51,000 nt of DNA from Neocallimastix lanati (nom. inval.) (lineage: Eukaryota > Neocallimastigomycota > Neocallimastigomycetes > Neocallimastigales > Neocallimastigaceae). The DNA is taken from positions 145,001 to 196,000 of the forward strand of contig JACVTC010000164.1 of the NCBI GenBank assembly GCA_016946835.1, given 5' to 3'. Numbering within the stretch: position 1 is the stretch's first letter; each line of letters begins with the position of its first letter. Shown piece after piece: positions 26,646 to 35,874 of this stretch. The notes under the pieces were generated by a model that saw nothing but the letters and a program-made list of their open reading frames with translations, made no database searches and was not told the DNA's origin. Position numbers and translations under genes: made by a program.

Positions 26646-27976
26646 TCCAAACTATAGTGACCCAACCTTCTATTTAGGAATGAATGCTATTCCTAAAGTG
26701 TCTAGTTATATTTATCTTGGTATTCCTTTTTCTGATGATCTCTTACTAGAATACCTTATATCTCACATGCATTTTAAAGTTAGAAAATCCCTTCTTTCAT
26801 TTACACATTTCTTCTCAAATAAACTTATCCCTATTGCATACAAGAAAAAAGTTCTTCAATCTTTCGTTATTAGTAAAGTTATTTTATTATTCTCCTCTAC
26901 TTGGTTCAAACAAATCTAGAACGGCCAGAATTCAAACATTAATTAATACTGGTCTATTTTGGTGTATCGGCTCCTTCTCTAAAAATGGTAAAACAAGTTC
27001 AGAAGACAATGACTATATTAGACATAATTCTACTATGAGTACTTATGCTTTATCTCGAGATCTAAGCATTCCTCCTATTGCTGGTGTCTGCGCAGCCTTA
27101 CAGATTAAATCTTTTGCAAAAATGGAGTAAATCAAACTGTATTATAAAGGATCTTATTAAATCTATTCCCAAAATGCATCATTATTCCTGGACTAAAGAA
27201 TCAAGAACACTATATAAAAAAATCAAAAAATATAAATGTGAAAAATATGACGATATTTTAGAACGTTACTGGAAATCAGTTTCCCAAATTTCAAGGTATT
27301 AAAGGTCAAAATTACGATAGTAAATAAGTTCTCAAACAATAAAACTATAATTATGCCTTAGCTTAAAAATATCCCCAATTCAACTTAGGGTTTTCGTGGA
27401 TTATACGTTTACGCTGTGGTTATAAATACAATACTACTATTGCTATTAGAATGGGTAGAGTTTCAGAAGATTTGCACTTGTTGTTATAGAAAAAATAGTA
27501 ATCATCGATTGGAACATTGATTTTCTAAATGCTATCTTTTCCGTGAATTTCGAATGAAATATTTTAAGGATGTTGAAATTCTTTATGATAAATTTTTTTT
27601 ATAATTTCTAAATATTGTCCAATATCAAATAGTAATATAAACATCGTTAACACAGATATGAATGATATTGAATCAAGTACAAATACTGATAGTAGTAACG
27701 ATGTATATAATATTTTTTAATAATAACAATAGAAATAATGTTGTTAATAATAGTAGAAATAGTGAGAGTGAAAATAGGAATATTAATATTAGTGATAGTG
27801 AAAATTATAATATCGTTACTACTAATTTGGTAGGGAATAGTTCAATTGGTGAAAATCGTGGTAATTTAAGTAATTTTCTGAATAATGAGTGTGTTAATAT
27901 CTATGTGACGTGGTACCGATTTTATAACTTTCTTCTTGGTGGAAGGGATGCAGACATAATAGAATTTAAATTATAA
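26646..27976 (+). pseudogene. Broken LINE pol frame: post-RT region to C-terminus
   Basis: Coding pieces appear in order in shifting frames. From 26646 to about 26900: YLGIPF, MHFKVRKSLLSF, VLQSFVISKV. From about 26890 to 27127: LLGSNKSRTARIQTLINTG, STYALSRDLSIPPIAGVCAA. From about 27117 to 27302: KWSKSNCIIKDLIKSIPKM, YKKIKKYKCEKYDDILERYW. From about 27473: the zinc-knuckle remnant with an in-frame TGA in place of the expected Trp codon (27518-27520). From 27662 to 27976: an Asn/Ser-rich stretch ending YNFLLGGRDA. At least two frameshifts and several stops are present. Confidence 0.75.
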
Positions 27977-28317
27977 AAAGGAATGGGAATATTTTGAATA
28001 TTTTGTTTAAGAACCAAATCATTTCTGGCGATTATTCAAAAACGCCATACTTGGTGCGATCTGCGACTCTCTTTACAGAAATTATGCCTCGGGCTAGTAC
28101 TCGGCAAGGGTTACTATTCCGAAAGTATAAGGGCAAACTAGCCAAGGAGCGTCAACGCTGAAAATGCAGTAAAAGAGGCTAGCAGGGCCAAATGCCTCTC
28201 TGAAGGAGGAGAAGACCATAATTTCTTTCAGATAAGTCAATTCAAACCCTAATTCTGAATAAATGATATAGAGATGAGGTTCGTTACCTATGAACTTTTT
28301 TTTTTTTTTTTTTTTTC

Positions 28318-28408
28318 TTAAATTTTATTTATACACTTTTTTTTTTTTTTTCTTGAATTTTATTTATACACTTTTTTTTTTTTTTTTTCTTGAATTTTAT
28401 TTATACAC
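28318..28408 (+). repeat. Three tandem units in the LINE 3' UTR
   Basis: CTTGAATTTTATTTATACAC (first copy CTTAAATT...) begins at about 28318, 28352 and 28389, each followed by 13-18 T. The homologous 3' UTR at 45545 has a single copy without the long T run, so the triplication arose after the copies diverged, or is a subfamily trait. Confidence 0.75.
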
Positions 28409-28603
28409 TTTTTTTTTTTTTTTTTTTTGAATATAACTTTTTTTATTTCACATTACTACTTTTAAATATTGTTATATTCTAATTGGACAAATAGTATTTT
28501 ATTTTTCTTTAAATAAAAAATATTCATATAATTAATAATTGAATAAATAAATAAAGATTAAAGTTCGCAATAATTGCGGCTGTAAAAAAAAAAAAAAAAA
28601 AAA

Positions 28604-28801
28604 TTAGGAATTTGGGAAATCCAAGGCAAGTATATGATTTATTTTAAGAAATTATTATAATTTATGAAACTAGTTTTATATATTTTGTAAAATAGTTGTT
28701 ATTTAATTTATCATTTTTATTTAAATTATTGTAAATAGGTATTCATATTCATATTATAAAGTTAGTCTTTGCTCATAAATAAATAACAATTATTTCAAAA
28801 A

Positions 28802-28832
<31 letters not shown>

Positions 28833-29257
28833 CATTTATATAATGAATTAATATAGAGATAATTTTTTTTTATATAATTATCAAGATAATTATTACGTTG
28901 AATATAAAACAATTTTTATATTAATTTTTTTAATTTTTTTATATTTTTTTTTTATTTTTTTTTCTTCTCCCTATTTATTGAAAGCTTAGTGTAAAAAAAA
29001 AAAAAAGTTGTTTATTTTTTAAGATATAATACTAAATATAAATTTGGGATGTTTGAACATGAACATTAATAATTATTATAATTTACAAATTATTTTTTTA
29101 TTTAAAATTTTTTAATAATTTTAATTTTATTTTACTATATATATATATATATTTTATTATATTATATATAGATATATTTTTTTTTTAATTTATGTCGAGT
29201 TTTAATTAAATTAAGTAAAAAATGAAATAATTTTTTTTTTTACTATTTTTCATTTAT
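28604..29257. other. Intergenic before the giant ankyrin gene
   Basis: AT-rich DNA with T runs (27 T at about 28801, others near 28866 and 29230) and a TA-rich block near 29140-29180. It presumably includes the promoter and 5' UTR of the ankyrin gene. No other gene is visible. Confidence 0.7.
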
Positions 29258-32200
29258 ATGGATACACCAAAGGAAGAAGATGTTATAAACAATGAAGTTC
29301 ATTTATTATTATTAGCTATTAAAAATAATAATAAGGAACAAATTGAATCATTAATTAGTAATGCTAATAAAAGTAATATTATTTTGGAATTAAATGAAAA
29401 AGATAAAGATGGAAGTTATCCCTTACTATATGCTATTGATAAAAATAATATTGAAATAGTTAAACTATTAATAGATTATGCTAATAAAAATAATATTATT
29501 TTGGAATTAAATGGAAAAGATAAAGATGGATATTATTCATTATTTTATGCTATAAATAAAAATAATGTTGAAATTGTTCAGTTATTAATAGATTATGCAA
29601 ATAAAAATAATATTATTTTAGGATTGAATGCAAAGGCTGAAAATGGGCTTTATCCAATTTATTTGGCTGTTATATTAAATAATATCAGAATCGTTCAATT
29701 ATTGATGGATTATGCAAACAAAAATAACATGATTTTAGAATTAAATGAAAAAGATGAAGAATATGGAGCAAATCCATTATTTTATGCCATTATTAATAAT
29801 AGTATTGAAATGGTTCATAAAATAATACAATATGCTAATAAAAATAATATTTCTTTGAAATTGAATGAAAAAAATAAAAAAGGATATTATTCATTGATAT
29901 TTGCTATTGATAATAATAATATTATGATGATTCAATCATTAATGAATTATGCTAATAAAAACAATATTATTTTAAAGTTGAATGAAAAAGATGAAGATGG
30001 ATTTTATCCATTTTTAGAAACTATTTATAAAAATAATATTGAGATGGTTCAATTGTTCATCGATTATGCTAATAAAAATAATATTATTTTGGAATTAAAT
30101 GAAAAAAATAAAAGAGGAAATTATTCCATGATATTTGCGATTGATAATAATAATATTGAAGTAGTTCATTTATTAATGGATTATGCTAATAAAAGTAATA
30201 TTACTTTGGAATTAAATGAAAAAAACGAAGACGGTTTTTATCCATTATTAATTGCTATTCATAAAAATAATATTGAAATAGTTCAATTATTGATAGATTA
30301 TGCTAATAATAATAATAATAATATTTTAAAAGTAAATGAAAAAAATAATGTTGGAGATTATCCATTATTAATTGCTATTCATCACAATAATATCAAAATG
30401 GAACAATTATTAATGGATTATGCCAATAAAAATAGTATTATTTTTGAATTGAATGAAAAAAATACAAAAGGATATTATTCATTGATATCTGCTGTTGATA
30501 ACAATAACATTGAAATGGTTCAATCACTAATGGATTACGCAAATAAAAATAATATTACTTTAGAATTGAATGAAAAAGATGAAAATGGGTTTTATCCAGT
30601 TTTAATTGCTGTCAGTAATGATAATATTGAAATAGTTCATTTATTAATAGATTATGCTAATAAAAATAGTATAACTTTGAAATTGAATGAAAAAGATGAA
30701 AATGGGTTTTATCCAATTTTAATTGCTGTCAGTAATGATAATATTGAAATAGTTCATTTATTAATAGATTATGCTAATAACAATAATATAACTTTGAAAT
30801 TGAATGAAAAAGATAAACATGGATGTTACTCATTGTTATATGCTATAAATAGAAATAATTCTAAAATGGTTCAATCACTAATGGATTACGCAAATAAAAA
30901 TAATATTACTTTGGAATTGAATGAAAAAGATAAAAATGGAAATTATCCAATTTTAGTTGCTATCGATAATGATAATATTGAAATAGTTCAGTTATTGATG
31001 TTTTATTATAATATAAATAATATGATTTTGGAATTGAATGAAGAAAATAATGATGGAAATTATCCATTATTATGTTCTCTTTATAAAAATAATACTGAAA
31101 TAGCGCAGATATTAATTATTTATGCCTTTAAAAATAATATTACTTTGAAATTAAATGAAAAAAATAAATACGGAGACTATCCAATTTTAATTTCTATTAG
31201 TAATGATAATATTGAAATAACTAGATTATTAATGGAATATGCTTATATAAGCAATACTATTTTGGAATTGAATGAAAAAAATGATAAAGGAGATTTTCCA
31301 TTATTACAGGCAATTAATAAAGATAATATTGAAATAGTTCAATTTTTAATAGATTATACAAGTAAAAATAATATTAATTTAGAATTGAACGAAAAGGATG
31401 AAGATGGAAATGATGCCTTATTAATTGCTATTCATAAAAATAATATTGAAATGGTACAATTATTAATGAATTATGCTGATAAAATTAGAATTAATTTGGA
31501 ATTAAATGAAAAAGATAAAAAATATGGATATTACTCATTGATTTCTGCTTTAAAAAATAGCAATATTGAAATGGTTCAATTATTAATAGACTATGCAAAT
31601 AAAAATAATATTATTTTGAAATTAAATGAAAACGATAAAAATGGAAATGATACTTTATTATGGGCAACCGATAAAAATAATATTGATATAGTAAAGTTAT
31701 TGATGAGTTATGCTAATAAAAATAAAATTATTTTAGAATTAAATAAAAGAGAAAACACATATGGATATTATCCATTGGTTTTTGTTATGGATAGTAATAA
31801 TATTGAAATGGCTCAATTGTTAATAAATTATGCGAATGACAATAATATTATTCTAGAATTGAATGAAACAGATAAATTTGGAAATAGTCTATTATTAATT
31901 GCTATTAGTAGAAATAGTATTGAAATGGTACAATTATTAATGGATTATGCTAATAAAAATAAAATTACATTGGAATTGAATAAAAAAAATGAAAATGGGT
32001 ATAATCCATTATTATTGGCTATTAATAGAAACAATATTGAAATAGTTCAATTATTAATAGATTATACAAGTAAAAATAATATTAATTTAGCATTGAACGA
32101 AAAGGATGAAGATGGAAATGATGCCTTATTAATTGCTATTCATAAAAATAATATTGAAATGGTACAATTATTAATGGATTATGCTAATAAAATTGGAATT

Positions 32201-34309
32201 ATTTTGGAATTAAATGAAAAAAATAAGGAATATGAATATTATCCATTAATTTATGCAATAGATAATGAAAATATTGAAATGACTAAATTATTAATAAATT
32301 ATGCAAATAAAAATAATATTATTTTGGAATTGAATAAAAATGATAAATACGGAAAAAATACATTATTATGGGCTATTGATAAAAATAATATTGAAATGAT
32401 ACAATTGCTAATGTGTTATGCTAATAAAAATAATATTATTTTGGAATTGAATGAAAAAAATGAAAAAAGATATTATCCTTTATTACTGGCTATCAATAAA
32501 AATAATATTGAAATGGTACAATTATTAATAGTTTATGCTAAAAAAAATAAAATTGTTTTTGAATTAAATAAAAAAGATAGAGAATATGGATATAATCCAT
32601 TATTTTGTGCTATAGATAATAGTAATATTGAAATGGCTCAATTATTAATACATTATGCAAATGATAATAATATTACTTTGGAATTGAATGAAAAGGATAG
32701 CGAAGGAAACAATACATTATTATTGGCTATTAGTAAAATTTATATTGAAATGGTGCAATTATTAATGGATTATGCAACTCATAATAAAATTATTTTGAAA
32801 TTAAATGAAAGAAATAAAGATGGAAATTATTCATTATTAAGAGCTGTTATAACAAATAATATTAACTTAGTTCAATTATTAATAGATTATGCAGAAAAGG
32901 AAAAAATAATTCTGGAATTGAATCAAAAAGATAATCTATATGAAATTTATCCAGTTTTATGTGCTGTTGTTTTAAATATTAAGATGGTTAATTTATTAAT
33001 ATCTTATGCTAATAAAAAAAAAATTATTTTGAAATTAAATGAAAAAGATAAAGATGGGAATTATCCATTGTTACATGCTGTTTATCAAGATAATATTGAA
33101 ATGGTACAATTATTAATGAATTATGCTAATGAAAATGAATTTACATTGAAATTAAACGAAAAAAAAAGCAATGGGAATTATCCATTATTGCAGGCTATTT
33201 ATAATGATAATATTGAAATGGTTCAATTGTTAATCGGTTATGCAAATAAAAACCATATTACTTTGAAATTAAACGAAAAAGATAAATATGAGATTTATCC
33301 TATTTTATATGCTATTGCTAATGATAATATTGAAATGGTTAAATTATTAATGAAATATGCTAGTAAAAATGATATTACTTTAGAATTAAATATAAAAGAT
33401 GAAAAATATGGATATTATCCATTAATTTTTGCTATAGATAATAAAAGTATTGAAATGGTTCAATTGTTAATCGAGTATGCAAATAAAAACCATATTACTT
33501 TGAAATTGAATGAAAAAGACAATAAAAATGGATTTTTTCCATTATTTTGGGCTATTAATCGTAATAAAGCTGAAATGGTGAAATTATTAATGGATTATGC
33601 ACATAATCATGATATTACTTTGATGTTGAATGAAAAAGATAAAAAGGGATATTATCCAATTTTAATGGCTACAATGCTTGATAAAAGCGAAATAGTTCAA
33701 TTATTAATAGATTATGCAAATGAAAATGAGATTACTTTGACAATAAATGATAAAGTAAAAAATGGAGGTGATCCTTTAATCTTTGCTGTTTATAATAATA
33801 ATGCTAAAATTGTACAATTATTAATGAATTACGCTCATAAAAATAGTATTATTTTTAAATTGAATGAAAAAAAAATAGTGGAACCATTTTTAATAGCTAC
33901 TAGTAAAAATAATGATGAAATTGCACATATGTTGATTAAATATTATAAAAAATATAAAACAGAAATATCATTTGATATTAATTATAAAGAAAAATCATAT
34001 AAGGAATATCCACTTTTATGGGCAGTTTATTTTAAAAATGTTAAAATGATAAAATTAATTATGAAATATTCTAATAAGAATAATTTTTTATTAAATATTA
34101 ATGATAGAAGTAAAGAAGATTTATATCCATTAATTTTGGCAATTAATAACAACGATGTTGATTCTCTAAAATTAATTTTGGATTATGCTGAAAAGAATAA
34201 AATTGAATTACATATTAATAGAAACGATAAAATCAAATGTGATGAATTTTTTAAACGTAATAAGGAAATTCAGTTCAAATCATGTATAATTATCGATGGT
34301 AATTATTAA
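29258..34309 (+). CDS. Giant ankyrin-array protein, 1683 aa, about 42 repeats of 39 residues
   Basis: A single open frame made almost wholly of ankyrin-type repeats with a period of 39 residues (117 bp) instead of the canonical 33. A unit reads roughly DGxYPLLxAIxKNNIEIVQL followed by LIDYANKNNIILELNEKDK. YPLLxAI takes the place of the canonical TPLHxAA, and the extra six residues fall in the YANKNNIILELNEK stretch that replaces GADVNAKD. I count about 42 ELN/KLN signatures. Some units (for example KKYGYY, EKYGYYP, REYGYNP) carry one extra residue. There is no signal peptide or membrane helix, so it is probably an intracellular interaction scaffold; the partner is unknown. Third-position A/T bias is extreme (AAT, AAA, ATT, TTA). 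The last few units (from about residue 1545) are divergent, as is usual for capping repeats. The start is the first ATG, shortly after a T tract, with no in-frame ATG before it. A related ankyrin-protease gene begins 202 bp after the stop. Confidence 0.85.
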   Translation: MDTPKEEDVINNEVHLLLLAIKNNNKEQIESLISNANKSNIILELNEKDKDGSYPLLYAIDKNNIEIVKLLIDYANKNNIILELNGKDKDGYYSLFYAINKNNVEIVQLLIDYANKNNIILGLNAKAENGLYPIYLAVILNNIRIVQLLMDYANKNNMILELNEKDEEYGANPLFYAIINNSIEMVHKIIQYANKNNISLKLNEKNKKGYYSLIFAIDNNNIMMIQSLMNYANKNNIILKLNEKDEDGFYPFLETIYKNNIEMVQLFIDYANKNNIILELNEKNKRGNYSMIFAIDNNNIEVVHLLMDYANKSNITLELNEKNEDGFYPLLIAIHKNNIEIVQLLIDYANNNNNNILKVNEKNNVGDYPLLIAIHHNNIKMEQLLMDYANKNSIIFELNEKNTKGYYSLISAVDNNNIEMVQSLMDYANKNNITLELNEKDENGFYPVLIAVSNDNIEIVHLLIDYANKNSITLKLNEKDENGFYPILIAVSNDNIEIVHLLIDYANNNNITLKLNEKDKHGCYSLLYAINRNNSKMVQSLMDYANKNNITLELNEKDKNGNYPILVAIDNDNIEIVQLLMFYYNINNMILELNEENNDGNYPLLCSLYKNNTEIAQILIIYAFKNNITLKLNEKNKYGDYPILISISNDNIEITRLLMEYAYISNTILELNEKNDKGDFPLLQAINKDNIEIVQFLIDYTSKNNINLELNEKDEDGNDALLIAIHKNNIEMVQLLMNYADKIRINLELNEKDKKYGYYSLISALKNSNIEMVQLLIDYANKNNIILKLNENDKNGNDTLLWATDKNNIDIVKLLMSYANKNKIILELNKRENTYGYYPLVFVMDSNNIEMAQLLINYANDNNIILELNETDKFGNSLLLIAISRNSIEMVQLLMDYANKNKITLELNKKNENGYNPLLLAINRNNIEIVQLLIDYTSKNNINLALNEKDEDGNDALLIAIHKNNIEMVQLLMDYANKIGIILELNEKNKEYEYYPLIYAIDNENIEMTKLLINYANKNNIILELNKNDKYGKNTLLWAIDKNNIEMIQLLMCYANKNNIILELNEKNEKRYYPLLLAINKNNIEMVQLLIVYAKKNKIVFELNKKDREYGYNPLFCAIDNSNIEMAQLLIHYANDNNITLELNEKDSEGNNTLLLAISKIYIEMVQLLMDYATHNKIILKLNERNKDGNYSLLRAVITNNINLVQLLIDYAEKEKIILELNQKDNLYEIYPVLCAVVLNIKMVNLLISYANKKKIILKLNEKDKDGNYPLLHAVYQDNIEMVQLLMNYANENEFTLKLNEKKSNGNYPLLQAIYNDNIEMVQLLIGYANKNHITLKLNEKDKYEIYPILYAIANDNIEMVKLLMKYASKNDITLELNIKDEKYGYYPLIFAIDNKSIEMVQLLIEYANKNHITLKLNEKDNKNGFFPLFWAINRNKAEMVKLLMDYAHNHDITLMLNEKDKKGYYPILMATMLDKSEIVQLLIDYANENEITLTINDKVKNGGDPLIFAVYNNNAKIVQLLMNYAHKNSIIFKLNEKKIVEPFLIATSKNNDEIAHMLIKYYKKYKTEISFDINYKEKSYKEYPLLWAVYFKNVKMIKLIMKYSNKNNFLLNINDRSKEDLYPLILAINNNDVDSLKLILDYAEKNKIELHINRNDKIKCDEFFKRNKEIQFKSCIIIDGNY
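31351..31520 (+). repeat. Near-identical block within the ankyrin array, copy 1
   Basis: This DNA block (starting AGATTATACAAGTAAAAATA) recurs 708 bp downstream at 32059. The first roughly 118 bases differ by a single visible base, far closer than other repeat units resemble each other. The spacing equals six 39-residue units plus two extra residues. Confidence 0.8.
32059..32228 (+). repeat. Near-identical block within the ankyrin array, copy 2
   Basis: Second copy of the block at 31351. The units around it also correspond in order (GNDALLIA, then a YYPL/YYSL unit, then an LLWA unit), pointing to duplication of a multi-unit segment or later gene conversion. Confidence 0.8.
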
Positions 34310-34511
34310 TCTATTATAAAATTGTATTATTTTATTATCATTAAATAAATATATATATTATTTATTAAAAATTAATAATATTTTTTTTTTTTATTTAATA
34401 TCATCATTATTTTAATATATATAAATATTTTATTTTTTTTTTATATATTGATTATCCATAACATCCTTTATTACTATTATATATATATATATATATATAT
34501 ATATTTTTGGA

Positions 34512-35227
34512 ATGTTAATTAAAGAAAAAAGTACTAATATTCCTAATAAAAATGATAAAAGAAAAAATAATGATATAGATAAATCAAGGCAATCAATTCA
34601 AAGTGATAAGAATATAAATATGAAAAATGAAAATTTGAATTTAATTAATGAATGTAAAAATAATAATTTAGAAAAGATAAAACAATTAATTGAAAATGAT
34701 ATAGATGTAAATATGAAAAATGAATATGGTGATAATGCTTTAACAATTGCATGTGAAAACATGAATTTAGAAGTTATAAAATGTTTAGTAAATAAAGGTG
34801 CAAAAATAAATACTACTAATTCATTTGGAAGTTCTCCCTTGAATATATTATGTAAAGTAAAATCAAAAGATAAATTAAAAAAGATTTTAGAAATTATAGA
34901 ATATTTAATAAAGAATGGAGCCGATATAAATTATAAAGATGAAAATGGCGTTACACCTTTGTTAACAGCTTGTTACTTTAAAAATGAAAAGATAATAAGA
35001 AAATTGCTAAAACATTATAAAGAAAATATAAATATAAATATACAAAATATTTACGGAGATTCTCCATTAATGATATCAGGTTATTTTTATGATGAAAAAA
35101 TTATAAAAAAATTAATAAATTATGAAGCAAATATTGAACAAGAAAATGAAGATAGATATTCTTTAAAAATGATTTTAAAAAGTTTTCATAATATAAATTT
35201 TTATGAAGAGTTTAAATCTGGTAATTA

Positions 35228-35283
<56 letters not shown>

Positions 35284-35831
35284 ATATAGTAATACAGTAA
35301 TATATATATACATTAAAAAATTTTTAATTAATCTTTTTATTTTATAATTATTATGATTATTATTAAATTATTTCATCATAATATAAAGATAAAAAAGAAA
35401 TAACTGAATATGACTTATTTAGAGAAGATCTTTTATCTACTAAATTAAACAGTAAAAATAATACGAATGAAATAATACCAGAATCTAAAAAAAAAGAAAA
35501 AAATGATGATGATGATGAAAGTATAATGCAAAAAAGTATTTTGAATCAAAATGAAAATAATATAAAATCTCAGATTTCTGATAATTCTGATGATGAAAAT
35601 GATTTGAAAACAACTCAAAAAAATATTGATAATAATAAAAAAAAAAGCGATTTAGAATTTCAAAATTCTAGTAATGAAAGTGATTTGGAATCTATTATTA
35701 ATTTTGAAAATTTTTCCAATGATACAATATCGAAAGAGTAAAAGCAAATAATAATTAATAATTTTATTTTATTTTATTTTATTTTTTTTATTATTTTATT
35801 TTATTTCATACTAAGAAAAAAAATTTTTTTT

Positions 35832-35874
<43 letters not shown>

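Larger units (their letters stand above)
25901..28603 (+). mobile_element. Eroded 5'-truncated LINE (non-LTR retrotransposon), older copy
   Basis: If the inserted element at 25949-26633 and one copy of its target duplication are removed, the flanks form one reading frame. It runs from about 25904 (WVIKPMNFQSP) into PPNYSDPTFYLG and on to SSYIYLGIPF at about 26699, which is the usual region just after a LINE reverse transcriptase. Further blocks follow with frameshifts near 26890 and 27120. They are LLGSNKSRTARIQTLINTG, then a degraded C-terminal zinc knuckle at 27473-27532 (CTCC, HRLEH, a stop where Trp is expected, SKC), then FLLGG at about 27930, then EIMPRAS at about 28080. The 3' UTR ends at a cleavage signal (AATAAATAAAG) and a 20-A tail (28584-28603). 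The catalytic reverse transcriptase core and endonuclease are absent. The element is dead. The 3' UTR matches a third copy at 45371-45740. Confidence 0.8.

Noticed and set aside
34321-34511. The two ankyrin genes as one gene joined by an intron
   Set aside because: The first frame ends in a normal stop after divergent capping repeats. The next gene starts with its own ATG and uses a different repeat length. No in-frame splice pair joining them was apparent, though transcripts could overturn this.
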